The notes: a model not told the origin generated them from the sequence alone. A DNA stretch of 64,000 bases from Flavobacterium azizsancarii (GCF_027980145.1 NZ_JAMZNK010000003.1:124001-188000); one strand, 5' to 3'; counted from the stretch's first letter, positions 1-9,700 are shown. Translations and numbers: made by a program.

Positions 1-1598
1 GGAATCAAACCGGAATGACAGTATCTTATTTTGATGCGAATGGTAATCCTTTCCAAAGTCCATTACCAAATCCTCTTCAAAGTAAAACTGCAATAATTAA
101 TGCAAGAGTGGCTCAAGCAGACAACCTAAATTGTTATAGTGAAACTACATTTAATTTAATAGTTAATCCTCTTAAAATACCAATTACCTCTTCGCTACAA
201 TCATTTTGCAATCCCATTAATGTAGATTTAGATGATATTTCTATAACAGGCCAGAATATAAAATGGTATAATAGTGCAACTTCCGGAATACTCTTACCAA
301 ATACAACTGCACTACAAAATGATGTAACGTATTACGCATCACAGACTATTAAAGGCTGCGAAAGCGAAAGAGTACCTGTGACAACAAAAATTCACAATAC
401 TTTACCACCAACAGCAGATACTAATCAACCTTTTTGTTCAGCCCAAAATGCAACTGTTGCCAACATTCAAGTTACAGGGAATTCTACAAAATGGTATGAT
501 GCATTAACGAACGGTTTATTATTACAAGAAACAACTAATCTTGAAGATGGAAAAACGTACTATGCTTCCCAAACTATAAATAATTGCGAAAGCCCTAGAT
601 TAGGAGTTACAGTTTCAATTGTAAACACACCATCTCCCCCAACTGGAAATGCAAATCAGCAATTTTGTAAAAGTGAGAATGCAACATTAAACGACATTCA
701 AATAATTGGGCAAAACACAAAATGGTACGATACTGATTTCTCTGCGGCCAGTTTACCAAATACAACCTTACTAGAAGACAATAGAACATATTATGCTTCG
801 CAAACAATTGGTTGCGAAGGTGACAGAACTCCTTTTTTAATCCGAGTTTATGATACTCCAATGCCAGGCGGAAGCGCTAATAAACAATTTTGTATAGACG
901 AAATTGCAACTTTGGAAAATATAAATTTAACCGGAACAGCAATTAAATGGTACGATTCTCCGACAAATGGTAATATTTTATCCGAAACCACTTTATTACA
1001 AAATGGTATTTATTACGGTACACAAACATTAAACAATTGCGAAAGTAAAAGATTGGCTGTTACAGTAAAAATTCAGGATACTCAAAATCCAATTGCTGAT
1101 TCACCTCAAACATTCTGTATTCAAAAAAATGCTTCAATAAAAAGCATCAACATTACAGGACAAAATATAAAATGGTATCAAAGCACATCTTCAAATATCA
1201 CATTATCTGAAGCAGTAACTCTCGAAAACGGAATTACTTATTATGCTTTACAAACCATAAATAATTGCGAAAGCAACAGAATACCTGTTACTATTACTAT
1301 TCTTGAAGCAACACAAGGAGATTGTATTAATTTTGTTGACGAACTTCCTTTTCCCAAATTTTTCACTCCAAACAACGATGGTTATAATGATACCTGGACA
1401 ATAGATTTTGCGTATTTGAAACCTAATACAGGAATCAAAATATTTAATCGTTATGGAAAATTCATCAAAGAATTAAGTACTAATACTTCATGGGATGGAA
1501 ATTATCTGGGCAGTCAGGAACCTGCATCAGATTATTGGTTTACTGCAACAAGATTAAACGGAAAAGAATATAGAGGGCATTTTAGTCTGAAGAGATAG
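1..1598 (+). CDS. Secreted repeat protein with type B T9SS C-terminal domain (5'-truncated)
   Basis: The frame is open to the left edge of the window, so the true start lies upstream. The visible part has five Ig-like repeats of about 75 residues, beginning near bases 204, 430, 660, 885 and 1110. Each carries a Phe-Cys pair, a KWYD-like motif, a YYASQT-like strand and a closing CESxR. The last ~85 residues (FFTPNNDGYND start, SWDG and DYWF motifs, basic end) match the gliding-motility-type C-terminal domain that targets proteins to the type IX secretion system. It is therefore probably exported to the cell surface or medium. The cysteine spacing suggests one disulfide per repeat. The role is unknown; adhesion is an inference from the architecture. 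Confidence 0.88.
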   Translation, partial: NQTGMTVSYFDANGNPFQSPLPNPLQSKTAIINARVAQADNLNCYSETTFNLIVNPLKIPITSSLQSFCNPINVDLDDISITGQNIKWYNSATSGILLPNTTALQNDVTYYASQTIKGCESERVPVTTKIHNTLPPTADTNQPFCSAQNATVANIQVTGNSTKWYDALTNGLLLQETTNLEDGKTYYASQTINNCESPRLGVTVSIVNTPSPPTGNANQQFCKSENATLNDIQIIGQNTKWYDTDFSAASLPNTTLLEDNRTYYASQTIGCEGDRTPFLIRVYDTPMPGGSANKQFCIDEIATLENINLTGTAIKWYDSPTNGNILSETTLLQNGIYYGTQTLNNCESKRLAVTVKIQDTQNPIADSPQTFCIQKNASIKSINITGQNIKWYQSTSSNITLSEAVTLENGITYYALQTINNCESNRIPVTITILEATQGDCINFVDELPFPKFFTPNNDGYNDTWTIDFAYLKPNTGIKIFNRYGKFIKELSTNTSWDGNYLGSQEPASDYWFTATRLNGKEYRGHFSLKR

Positions 1599-1607
1599 AT
1601 TTAAATT

Positions 1608-1654
1608 ACAAAGTCCACAATCATGATACTTATTATCATGATTGTGGACTTTGT
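1608..1654. terminator. Long perfect hairpin between convergent genes
   Basis: Two 20-base arms (1608-1627 and 1635-1654) pair perfectly around a 7-base loop, between two convergent genes. It probably terminates both. There is no long U tract. Confidence 0.7.
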
Positions 1655-1698
1655 GTAAATCTTTTGTTTCCGATAAATATCGGATTACGATTAAACTT

Positions 1699-2976
1699 TT
1701 AAAACTTATGTTCTTCTTTGCTAATCACCAAAAATGAAAACAAAGAGATACAGGCTGCAATTGTTAAATATATCCCTACATAACTTACACTATAAGTAGA
1801 GGCTAACCAAATAGCAATCATTGGCGCAAAAGCAGCACCAAGAATTCCAGCCATATTAAAAGTCAAGGACGCACCGGAATAACGAACATTTGTTGGAAAC
1901 AGCTCTGATAAAAAAGTTCCTAAAGGTCCATATGTGAATCCCATTAAAGCCATTCCGATACAGGCAAAAATGGTCACCAGAACAATGTTACCGGAACTTA
2001 AAAAGTATGAAAAGAAAAATCCAAAAATCCCGATTGCTACAGTTGCTATAATTAGCATTTTACGTCGGCCAATTTTATCTGCAACTACTGCCGAAACCGG
2101 AATAAAGATGGCAAAAAACAATACTGAAAATAATTGTATTAACAATCCGTCTCTTTTAACAATTCCTAAATCTGAAGTCGCCCAACTCAACGTAAAAACA
2201 GTCATTAAGTAAAAAACCAAAAAAGTTGTAATCGCGGCAAATGTTCCAAAAATCAATTGATTTTTATATGATTTGACAAGTACTAAAAAAGGAATTTTAA
2301 CTTCTTCCTGTTCTTTTTTAGAATTTTCGAAAGAGGGAGTTTCAGTAATTTTTGTTCGAATATAAAACCCTATTACTACCAAAAGCGAACTGGCAATAAA
2401 GGGAATTCTCCATCCGTAATCCATAAAATCTTCATTACTCATTGAATCAGTCAAGAATAAAAAAGTTCCTCCTGAAAGTAATAATCCTATTGGAGCTCCC
2501 AATTGCGGAAACATTCCGTACCAGGCACGTTTGTTTGGCGGTGCATTTTCGATAGCCAATAAAACAGCTCCTCCCCACTCGCCTCCCAACCCTACACCTT
2601 GCCCAAATCGACACAGCATCAATAATAATGGAGCTGCAACACCAATACTGGCATAACTTGGCAAAAATCCAATGGCAACAGTCGAAATCCCCATCGTTAA
2701 CAAAGCGGCAACGAGAGTGAACTTACGTCCTATTTTATCACCATAATGTCCAAAAAAGGCTGAACCTAAAGGACGCGATAAAAAAGCTATTGAAAAAGTA
2801 GCCAAAGATTCCAGAGTCGCCATAGTCGCATTAGAACCAGGAAAAAATAATTGCGGAAAAACCAATACTGCAGCATTGGCATAAATATAAAAATCAAAAA
2901 ATTCAATTGTAGTTCCAATTAAGGAACCAAAAAGAACATGTTTTAATGAGTTCTTCTTTTTCGGGTTAGTTTCCAT
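1699..2976 (-). CDS. MFS transporter, metabolite:H+ symporter (MHS) type
   Basis: This 425-residue inner-membrane protein has about 12 hydrophobic segments. The loop between segments 2 and 3 carries GHYGDKIGRK, the major facilitator signature, and a related DKIGRR follows between segments 8 and 9. The N-terminal FFDFYIYANAAVLVFPQLFFP pattern and GFGQGVGLGGEWGG-like segment 4 are typical of the MHS subfamily (ProP, KgtP, ShiA), which takes up organic acids, betaine or proline with protons. The substrate cannot be read from the sequence. The gene stands alone and converges with the secreted repeat protein. Confidence 0.88.
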   Translation of the reverse strand: METNPKKKNSLKHVLFGSLIGTTIEFFDFYIYANAAVLVFPQLFFPGSNATMATLESLATFSIAFLSRPLGSAFFGHYGDKIGRKFTLVAALLTMGISTVAIGFLPSYASIGVAAPLLLMLCRFGQGVGLGGEWGGAVLLAIENAPPNKRAWYGMFPQLGAPIGLLLSGGTFLFLTDSMSNEDFMDYGWRIPFIASSLLVVIGFYIRTKITETPSFENSKKEQEEVKIPFLVLVKSYKNQLIFGTFAAITTFLVFYLMTVFTLSWATSDLGIVKRDGLLIQLFSVLFFAIFIPVSAVVADKIGRRKMLIIATVAIGIFGFFFSYFLSSGNIVLVTIFACIGMALMGFTYGPLGTFLSELFPTNVRYSGASLTFNMAGILGAAFAPMIAIWLASTYSVSYVGIYLTIAACISLFSFLVISKEEHKF

Positions 2977-3244
2977 GTAAAATAGATATATCTTTTTTTA
3001 TTGCAAAAATATAATTTCGTTATTAATAATTCACCATTATCATAAATAGTTTCAAAATAACAATCTTTTTTAACAACTATCATAAAAACTACACTTTTTA
3101 AACTGCATCCTATTTCAATTTTAAACAGCTGATTACAGGAACTTTAAAATAAAAGTAAAAAATCAAATCATAAGCAATAGTTAAAACTGAATTTAACTGC
3201 ATATTTTCATTAAATTTACAGCTGTCAAAAATAAATTTAAAATT

Positions 3245-4834
3245 ATGCCAACAGACTGTATCAGCTACCAAACTTCAGGATATTTCTCTAAATTGATGCA
3301 AGATTATTTAGATCAAAAACCAGAATTAAAGCCGCTGTACAATCATTTTCCAACATCGGAAAACTTTGAAAAACAAATCATTGAGAAACAAGCAAACTTC
3401 GATAATCAAAATCGAATGCCCTTGGTTGAAACTCTAAAAAAACAATACCAGCATATTGAAGTCTCTGATGCAACGAAACAAAACATAGAGCTTCTAGCGC
3501 TTCCAAATACGTTTACCATAACGACTGGGCACCAATTAAATTTATTTAGCGGTCCGTTGTATTTCTTATATAAAATTATTTCGACGATTAATCTGACGAA
3601 GGAATTAAAATTAAAATATCCGGCGAATAATTTTGTTCCGGTATATTGGATGGCGACAGAAGATCATGATTTTGAAGAAATCAATTACTTTAATTTTAAA
3701 GGAAAGAAATTTCGTTGGAATAAAGAAAGCACAGGTCCTGTTGGCAGACTTTCTACTGAAGGTTTAGCTGATTTTCTGGAAATTTATGCTGCGGAACTGG
3801 GATCAAGCACTAATGCTAATGTTATTAAAAAATTATTTGAAGAAGCTTATTTAAAACATGAAAACTTAGCAGATGCAACGCGCTTTTTAGCCAATAGTTT
3901 ATTTGCTAACTATGGTTTAGTGATTTTAGATGCTGATGATGCAAATTTAAAACGTGCATTTATTCCTTATATCAAAGAAGAATTAGAACAACAAACTTCT
4001 TTCAAGGCGGTTCAGAAAACGATAGAACAACTTGCTGCTTATACCGTTCAGGTAAATCCGCGTGAAATTAATTTATTTTATATCGAAGATGACTTACGTG
4101 AACGCATTATTTTTGAGAATAACAAATACTTCGTTAACAATACCAAAATCTCATTTTCGAAAGACGAAATTCTAAAATTGCTAGAAAACAATCCTGAGAA
4201 ATTCAGTCCAAACGTGATTATGCGTCCGTTGTACCAGGAGATTATTTTACCCAATTTATGCTATATTGGCGGAGGTGGAGAAATTGCCTATTGGCTAGAA
4301 TTAAAATCTTTCTTCGAAGCCGTAAACATTACTTTCCCGATGCTTCTTGTTCGTAACTCAGTACTTTTAGCTACTGAAAAACAAGTTAAAAAAGCCGATA
4401 ACCTAGGTTTAAGCTGGGCAGATCTTTTTACAAAACCAGCGAATTTAATCAATGCAATCACGCACAAATTATCTGCTTTCCCAATTGATTTAACACCTCA
4501 AAAAGAAGCATTAGAAAAACAATTTGAATATCTTTACGTATTGGCACAACAAACGGACAAGTCATTTACCGGAGCAGTCAAAGCGCAGGAAGTCAAACAA
4601 AAGAAAGGTTTAGACAATCTTGAGAAAAGATTATTGAAAGCTCAAAAACGAAAATTAGAAAACGAATTACAACGCGTAACAGATTTGCAATTCGAGTTAT
4701 TCCCGAATCAAAGTTTACAGGAACGCCAAACTAATTTTTCTGAATTTTATTTAGAAAAAGGCGAACAATTGATTCCGCTTTTAATTCAAAAGTTAAAACC
4801 ATTAGAAGCGAATTTTAATATAATTACAATATAA
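3245..4834 (+). CDS. bshC: Bacillithiol biosynthesis cysteine-adding enzyme BshC
   Basis: This 529-residue protein has the usual BshC length and shows its landmarks. They are TTGHQLNLFSGPLYFLYK near residue 95, the YWMATEDHDFEEIN segment near 135, a glycine-rich YIGGGGEIAYW near 340, and a long C-terminal coiled coil (about 430-510). BshC adds cysteine to glucosaminyl-malate in the last step of bacillithiol synthesis, a cytoplasmic low-molecular-weight thiol used by many Bacteroidota and Firmicutes. No other bsh gene is in the window, so it is probably transcribed alone. Confidence 0.93.
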   Translation: MPTDCISYQTSGYFSKLMQDYLDQKPELKPLYNHFPTSENFEKQIIEKQANFDNQNRMPLVETLKKQYQHIEVSDATKQNIELLALPNTFTITTGHQLNLFSGPLYFLYKIISTINLTKELKLKYPANNFVPVYWMATEDHDFEEINYFNFKGKKFRWNKESTGPVGRLSTEGLADFLEIYAAELGSSTNANVIKKLFEEAYLKHENLADATRFLANSLFANYGLVILDADDANLKRAFIPYIKEELEQQTSFKAVQKTIEQLAAYTVQVNPREINLFYIEDDLRERIIFENNKYFVNNTKISFSKDEILKLLENNPEKFSPNVIMRPLYQEIILPNLCYIGGGGEIAYWLELKSFFEAVNITFPMLLVRNSVLLATEKQVKKADNLGLSWADLFTKPANLINAITHKLSAFPIDLTPQKEALEKQFEYLYVLAQQTDKSFTGAVKAQEVKQKKGLDNLEKRLLKAQKRKLENELQRVTDLQFELFPNQSLQERQTNFSEFYLEKGEQLIPLLIQKLKPLEANFNIITI

Positions 4835-4849
4835 ATATCGAAAAAAAAC

Positions 4850-4908
4850 CGCGATTAATTACACGAATATTAATTCTCATGAATAAAAATTAGTGGAATT
4901 CGTGACAA
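4850..4908. repeat. Inverted intergenic repeat, ATTCGTG family
   Basis: TTACACGAAT on the left and GGAATTCGTGA on the right form an imperfect inverted pair. The same words recur at 34695-34742, 55252-55346 and about 61150-61185. Confidence 0.6.
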
Positions 4909-5038
4909 AAAAACAATCCGTTTAACGGTAAAATAAAGTAATAATCCTCAGAAACAAATAACCACCTCTTCTGAAATTATTGCCTCTCTAAACCAAATAG
5001 TAACATTTAAAACAAAAATTAACCTATTTACCAAAATT

Positions 5039-6310
5039 ATGACCAGAGAGCGCTTGATATCTTTAGATGTCTTTAGAGGATTAACCATTTTACTAATGAC
5101 AATTGTAAATAATCCCGGAGACTGGGGACATGTTTACGGACCTTTATTACATTCAGAATGGCATGGCTGCACGCCAACCGATTTAGTTTTTCCGTTTTTT
5201 ATCTTTATTATGGGAGTGGCAGTACCACTGGCAATGCCTGATAAATTTTATGACGGAAGCACTTTCAACAAAATTTTAGTTCGCTCTCTGCGAATGCTTT
5301 GTTTGGGGATTTTCTTTAACTTTTTTGGAAAAATACAGCTATTCGGTCTTGAAGGAATTCCACTTTTAATTGGCCGATTAATTATTACCATTGCTGTTGG
5401 TTACGCTTTAATGGGAAGTTTTAGTTCAAAAGTCAAAAACATACTGGCATTTTCAATTCTCGCTATTTATCTTTTTTTGGCATATAGCGGTATCGAAGCC
5501 TATCACGATGTGCGTTTACCGGGAGTTTTACAACGAATTGCAATTGTTTATTTTGTTGTTTCGCTTTTGTATCTTAAAACATCTCAAAAAACTCAAATTA
5601 TAACCGGAATTATTTTATTACTGGGATATTGGGCAATAATGACATTAATTCCTGTTCCCGGAATTGGAGCCGCAAATCTTGACAAAGGAACTAATTTAGC
5701 TTCCTGGCTTGATAGCGTTTTACTAAAAGGACATATGTATCGCGGCACTATCACCTGGGATCCTGAAGGTATTTTAAGCACATTTCCGTCGATCGTAAAC
5801 GGAATAATTGGTTTATTGATTGGACAACTTTTACAAACTGATGCAATCAAAATCCAAAAAGCTCAAAAAATGGGTATTATCGGTACGATACTTATCTTTT
5901 TTGGTTTAATCTGGGATCTCGTATTCCCAATAAACAAATCACTTTGGACAAGCAGCTATGTTCTATACACTACAGGATTAGCAACCGTATTTCTAACTAT
6001 CCTATATTACATCATTGATATTACTAACTACCAAAAAGGTTTCAAACCATTCCTGATCTGGGGAGTAAATCCTATGATTGTTTTCTTTACCTCACAGATT
6101 ATTCCGCAGGCATTAGTGATGATTGAATTTCAAAACCCACATAATCCTTTAGAAAAAATCAATCTTTTAAATTATTTATATACTTTCGGAATCGCCCCAT
6201 TTTTCAGTAATCCAATGGCAGCCTCTTTAGCCGGAGCTTTAATTTATGTGGGGATCTGGACTTTTATCTTGTGGATATTCTACAAAAACAAATTAATTTT
6301 CAAAGTCTAA
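5039..6310 (+). CDS. Heparan-alpha-glucosaminide N-acetyltransferase-like membrane protein (DUF5009)
   Basis: This 423-residue protein has about 10-11 membrane segments. The start RLISLDVFRGLTI, followed by LLHSEWHGCTPTDLVFPFFIF, matches the HGSNAT/NagX family. The His in this first loop is the expected acetyl-transfer residue. In lysosomal HGSNAT the family moves acetyl groups from cytosolic acetyl-CoA to a sugar amine across the membrane. In Bacteroidota its members are often linked to amino-sugar use, but no sugar catabolism genes lie next to this one. A paralogue lies at 18735-19928. Function at family level only. Confidence 0.85.
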   Translation: MTRERLISLDVFRGLTILLMTIVNNPGDWGHVYGPLLHSEWHGCTPTDLVFPFFIFIMGVAVPLAMPDKFYDGSTFNKILVRSLRMLCLGIFFNFFGKIQLFGLEGIPLLIGRLIITIAVGYALMGSFSSKVKNILAFSILAIYLFLAYSGIEAYHDVRLPGVLQRIAIVYFVVSLLYLKTSQKTQIITGIILLLGYWAIMTLIPVPGIGAANLDKGTNLASWLDSVLLKGHMYRGTITWDPEGILSTFPSIVNGIIGLLIGQLLQTDAIKIQKAQKMGIIGTILIFFGLIWDLVFPINKSLWTSSYVLYTTGLATVFLTILYYIIDITNYQKGFKPFLIWGVNPMIVFFTSQIIPQALVMIEFQNPHNPLEKINLLNYLYTFGIAPFFSNPMAASLAGALIYVGIWTFILWIFYKNKLIFKV

Positions 6311-6321
6311 ATGTTTCATCA

Positions 6322-6414
6322 CATAAGCAATATAAGTTCATTTTAGAAAACAGCTAAAGTTCGGTACTGTTTTTCTACACAAAGCTATTTAAATGAACTT
6401 ATATTACTTTTATG
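6322..6414. repeat. Inverted repeat, AATATAAGTTCATTT arms
   Basis: The left arm at 6322-6343 is an imperfect reverse complement of 6391-6414. The element fills the gap before ndk. It could fold as a long hairpin in RNA, and could serve as a terminator for the upstream gene although no U tract follows. Confidence 0.65.
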
Positions 6415-6500
6415 GTTCAAAAAACATCTTTCATTGGTCAAAACATTATTCTACCGTGTTTTAATTACGAATTAATTAAAATCAATTCATAAAAAAAGTA

Positions 6501-6508
6501 TACTTTTG
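6501..6508 (+). promoter_or_regulatory. Probable -7 element for ndk
   Basis: TACTTTTG matches the Bacteroidota -7 consensus TAnnTTTG, 23 bases before the ndk start. No clear TTG is visible at -33. Confidence 0.5.
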
Positions 6509-6530
6509 CACAAAATTTAATAAATATACA

Positions 6531-6950
6531 ATGGCAACAAATAGAACGTTTACAATGATTAAGCCAGATGCAGTTCAAAACGGACACATCGGAAATATCT
6601 TAGCAATGATTACTAATGGAGGATTTAAAATCGTTTCATTAAAATTAACTCAATTAACTGTAGCTGATGCTAAAGCATTTTACGCAGTTCACGCAGAAAG
6701 ACCTTTCTACGGAGAATTAGTTGAATTCATGTCTCGTGGACCAATTGTTGCTGCTATTTTAGAAAAAGACAACGCTGTAGAAGATTTCAGAACTTTAATT
6801 GGAGCTACAAATCCAGCTGAAGCTGCTGAAGGAACTATTCGTAAAGCATACGCAACTTCTATTGGAGAAAATGCAGTACACGGTTCTGATAGCGATGAAA
6901 ATGCTGCTATCGAAGGTGCATTCCATTTTGCTGGAAGAGAGCAATTCTAA
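6531..6950 (+). CDS. ndk: Nucleoside diphosphate kinase
   Basis: The 139-residue length is standard for Ndk. Family motifs are [10 protein letters not shown] at the N-terminus and the phosphorylated active-site His in [12 protein letters not shown] near residue 117. The enzyme moves the terminal phosphate from ATP to other nucleoside diphosphates by way of phosphohistidine, in the cytoplasm. The gene is monocistronic, with its own predicted promoter and a strong terminator 45 bases downstream. Confidence 0.97.
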   Translation: MATNRTFTMIKPDAVQNGHIGNILAMITNGGFKIVSLKLTQLTVADAKAFYAVHAERPFYGELVEFMSRGPIVAAILEKDNAVEDFRTLIGATNPAEAAEGTIRKAYATSIGENAVHGSDSDENAAIEGAFHFAGREQF

Positions 6951-6990
6951 ATTTCAGATTTCTGAATTTAGATTTTAGATTACACAATAA

Positions 6991-7025
6991 AAAAATCCCG
7001 TTCGACAAGTTGAACGGGATTTTTT
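6991..7025. terminator. Terminator after ndk
   Basis: ATCCCGTTC (6995-7003) pairs with GAACGGGAT (7012-7020). A-tract and T-tract flanks make it work in both directions, as expected between convergent genes. Confidence 0.9.
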
Positions 7026-7498
7026 TATGAATTTTTTAAAAAGTCAGAAATATTATCATGTCCTTTTATTTCACCTAAATCATTCAAATTTTCTTTTAAA
7101 ACTAATTTTAAATCATTAAAATTACTTAGGTAATAACTACAAATACAAACAACTCTTTTTCCTTTTTCAAGAATAAAAACAGACTGCTCAGAAACACCAA
7201 GTTTTCCACTTTCGAATAAAACCACAAAACCATCTAATTTGCTAAAGTCATAAGCTATAGACCTACCTAACCCATAATAACGCTTAACTATTATATTGTT
7301 TTTTTCAATAATTACTTTATGAACCCTGGTTCTCACTAAAGCAAACCAAAAATAAACAATAATCATAAATACTACTAAAGGAAAAGCTACACTTTCTTGT
7401 GGAGAAATAACATAAATGTAAATAGCCAAAAATGGCAAAATACTTAAAATTGAAATTAACAAAATTGGTGAAATTTTAAACTGAGAATTTACAATCAT
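7025..7498 (-). CDS. Hypothetical membrane protein
   Basis: This 157-residue protein has two N-terminal membrane segments (about residues 12-32 and 38-56). A soluble, strand-rich part follows (VHKVIIEKNNIIVKRYYGLG), similar in layout to membrane-anchored PH-like domains. I do not recognise a named family. Its 3' end abuts the ndk terminator. It lies 26 bases after the DUF721 gene on the same strand and may be co-transcribed with it. Confidence 0.6.
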   Translation of the reverse strand: MIVNSQFKISPILLISILSILPFLAIYIYVISPQESVAFPLVVFMIIVYFWFALVRTRVHKVIIEKNNIIVKRYYGLGRSIAYDFSKLDGFVVLFESGKLGVSEQSVFILEKGKRVVCICSYYLSNFNDLKLVLKENLNDLGEIKGHDNISDFLKNS

Positions 7499-7524
7499 GA
7501 CAATTTAAACGTTCTATTAAACAC

Positions 7525-7818
7525 TTATCTCAAAACCACATCCGTCACCACTTCACGCCCCAACTCTTCATTAATCATTTTCACGATCTTAGTTTTTCCG
7601 TGACTCAATTCCTCTCTTAAAACCGCTGATGACAACTCTACATATAATGTACTACCTTTCAAAACCACGTTTCTTGTATACGTATTAACACCATTCCCCA
7701 TCAATTGTCTCCAGGCCTCCTTTACATCAATCTGGTCCATTCCTGCCCCTAATTTATTCACCTGGATAATCTGTTGCAAAACAGCCCCAATCGTTTGATT
7801 ATTTAGTCTTTTTGCCAT
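7525..7818 (-). CDS. DUF721 (DciA-like) protein
   Basis: This 97-residue protein matches DUF721 in its QTIGAVLQQII start, the EAWRQLMG motif near residue 30 and the LYVELSSAVLREELSHGK segment. DUF721 proteins related to DciA help load the replicative helicase in many bacteria lacking DnaC. That role is family knowledge, not shown here. Its start overlaps the end of the upstream lipoprotein gene by 20 bases, so the two are probably translationally coupled. Confidence 0.82.
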   Translation of the reverse strand: MAKRLNNQTIGAVLQQIIQVNKLGAGMDQIDVKEAWRQLMGNGVNTYTRNVVLKGSTLYVELSSAVLREELSHGKTKIVKMINEELGREVVTDVVLR

Positions 7819-8239
7819 CTCCTAATAAATTTATTGCTGCTGCTTTTTTATAATGATACTCTTTTTTTTGCTGATTTTTCACCACCAGTTTCTCGTCTGA
7901 AATCGAAATCAATTCCTCACTCCACTTTGCATAATCTGTTTTATAATCCAGAAAAACCTGCTCACCCTTAAATCGAACCGAAACATTTTCAAAAGAATCA
8001 CTCGTTAAAAAAGTTCCGTCAAATTGTGGCATTACCTTCTTTCTGATTCCTTTGTTATTTTTAATATCAAAATAATCAAAACTCTCATTCATTTTGTAAT
8101 CCTTCTCTTCACCCTTATCAAAAACCACTTTTTCGATTTCCCAATAACCATTTAATTTCGCAATATCAGCCGGTTTAATTTCCTGTTTGCAACTTACAAA
8201 GAAGAGTGACACAACCAAAATTATAAAAGTTTTTTTCAT
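7799..8239 (-). CDS. Hypothetical lipoprotein
   Basis: I choose the Met at 8239 because it gives a clean lipoprotein signal: MKKTFIILVVSLFFVSC, with the lipobox Cys at residue 17. The 146-residue product has a lipocalin-like start (LNGYWEIEKVVFDKGE) and several aromatic strands. It is probably anchored in the outer or inner membrane facing the periplasm. Its partner in the operon is the DUF721 gene, which it overlaps by 20 bases. No specific function can be given. Confidence 0.72.
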   Translation of the reverse strand: MKKTFIILVVSLFFVSCKQEIKPADIAKLNGYWEIEKVVFDKGEEKDYKMNESFDYFDIKNNKGIRKKVMPQFDGTFLTSDSFENVSVRFKGEQVFLDYKTDYAKWSEELISISDEKLVVKNQQKKEYHYKKAAAINLLGDGKKTK

Positions 8240-8307
8240 AGTATAAAAATATATTAAATTCAAAACTGTTCTTTTGAACAATTCTGATAATTAAAAGTAT
8301 AAAAATT

Positions 8308-8393
8308 AGGAGCTATTCCTGCTGTACGCTATATCTTTTCCTGGCTAAAGAATCCAGAAAAAGGATATCGCTTCCATCAGGGCTAAGGCTTCG
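8308..8393. ncRNA. Flavo-1-like structured element, copy 1 (short form)
   Basis: It starts GGAGCTATTCCTGCTGTACGC and ends in an AGGGCTAAGGC-type block. A small hairpin (CTGG...CCAG) sits in the middle, and TCTTTT / AAAAAGGAT make an inner stem. It shares ends and helices with the elements at 34547, 36146 and 48474. It lies in an otherwise empty 321-base gap (8240-8560). The identification with the Flavo-1 RNA motif is from memory of that family. Confidence 0.45.
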
Positions 8394-8560
8394 GTTTTCA
8401 AAAGAATATTTAGTAATGCAAAGTTAACTTTATAAAATTCAAAAGAAATAAAAATTCCAGAAAACAAAAATAAGATCACCATCAAGTTATAAACATTATT
8501 AAAAAAATCAACAATGCAATTTGACGCAATCTTAAAGAAGAAAAATTTACTGCTATTACT

Positions 8561-8740
8561 CTATCGCTTCGTACGCAATCTTTTCAGAATTCCCATAAAA
8601 AAGAATATTAAACCTAAAACCAATAAAACGTAGTAGAAGGACAAAGCTTGATCTCTGATTACATTTGCTAAAACGAAACAAATAACGCTTGCAAAATAAA
8701 AAGTAAGAGGCGTTATATTTTTTAAAGAAGAAAAACTCAT
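8561..8740 (-). CDS. Small two-segment membrane protein downstream of ftsY
   Basis: A 59-codon frame runs from the ATG at 8740 to the stop at 8561. The protein starts MSFSSLKNITPLTFYFASVI and ends in a basic LKRLRTKR tail, with two hydrophobic segments (about residues 11-26 and 36-51). It begins 6 bases after the ftsY stop codon, so it is probably in the same operon. It has no family I recognise. The tight spacing and coherent topology support it as real. Confidence 0.6.
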   Translation of the reverse strand: MSFSSLKNITPLTFYFASVICFVLANVIRDQALSFYYVLLVLGLIFFFMGILKRLRTKR

Positions 8741-8746
8741 TATAAA

Positions 8747-9700
8747 CTATTTAAAAAAACTATCTACAAATTCATATTTATTAAAGACCTGTAAGTCTTC
8801 GATTCCTTCACCAACACCAATATATTTTACAGGAATCTGAAACTGATCTGAAATACCAATTACAACCCCACCTTTTGCAGTTCCGTCTAATTTAGTCACA
8901 GCAAGGCAAGTTACTTCAGTTGCAGCAGTAAATTGTTTGGCTTGTTCAAAAGCATTTTGACCAGTAGAACCGTCTAAAACCAAAAGTACATCATGAGGCG
9001 CATCAGCAACAACTTTTTGCATAACACGTTTTACTTTGGTAAGCTCATTCATCAAATTGACTTTGTTGTGCAAACGTCCGGCAGTATCTATAATAACAAT
9101 ATCGGCATTTTGAGCCACAGCTGACTGTAAGGTATCAAAAGCAACAGATGCAGGATCACTCCCCATATTCTGTCTCACAATTGGCACATCTACACGATCT
9201 GCCCAAACTTGCAGCTGATCGATAGCAGCAGCACGAAAAGTATCGGCAGCTCCTAATACAACTTTATAACCTGCTTTTTTAAACTGATAAGCCAGTTTAC
9301 CAATTGTAGTAGTTTTTCCAACTCCGTTTACACCAACCACCATTAAAACATATGGCTTTTTATCTTTTGGGATATCAAATTCAGTTGCTTCTCCAGTATT
9401 GGTTTCAGATAACAGAGCACCAATTTCTTCACGCAGAATCTGGTTTAATTCGTCTGTACCTAAGTATTTGTCTTCAGCAACACGTTTTTCTATTCTTGAG
9501 ATTATTTTCAGCGTTGTATTTACACCAACATCTGACGCTACCAGAATTTCTTCCAGATTATCTAAAACATCGTCATCGACTTTAGATTTTCCGGCAACGG
9601 CTTTACTTAACTTTGAGAAAAAAGTAGTTTTTGATTTTTCAAGACCTTTGTCCAAAGTCTCTTTTTTATCAGTAGAGAATAATTTTTTAAAAAAACTCAT
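8747..9700 (-). CDS. ftsY: Signal recognition particle receptor FtsY
   Basis: This 317-residue protein is the SRP-type GTPase receptor that brings ribosomes making membrane proteins to the Sec translocon. It has an N-domain four-helix part (about 1-100), then the P-loop GVNGVGKTTTIGKLAYQ, the ADTFRAAAIDQL insertion-box region, DTAGRLHN and TKLDGTAKGG. It lacks the long acidic A-domain of E. coli FtsY, as is common in Bacteroidota. It follows the ribosomal protein genes rpmB and rpmG, with a terminator between. Confidence 0.97.
   Translation of the reverse strand: MSFFKKLFSTDKKETLDKGLEKSKTTFFSKLSKAVAGKSKVDDDVLDNLEEILVASDVGVNTTLKIISRIEKRVAEDKYLGTDELNQILREEIGALLSETNTGEATEFDIPKDKKPYVLMVVGVNGVGKTTTIGKLAYQFKKAGYKVVLGAADTFRAAAIDQLQVWADRVDVPIVRQNMGSDPASVAFDTLQSAVAQNADIVIIDTAGRLHNKVNLMNELTKVKRVMQKVVADAPHDVLLVLDGSTGQNAFEQAKQFTAATEVTCLAVTKLDGTAKGGVVIGISDQFQIPVKYIGVGEGIEDLQVFNKYEFVDSFFK

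Noticed and set aside
6322..6414. Riboswitch upstream of ndk
   Set aside because: It is a simple two-arm inverted repeat upstream of the ndk promoter element, without a ligand-binding core that I recognise.
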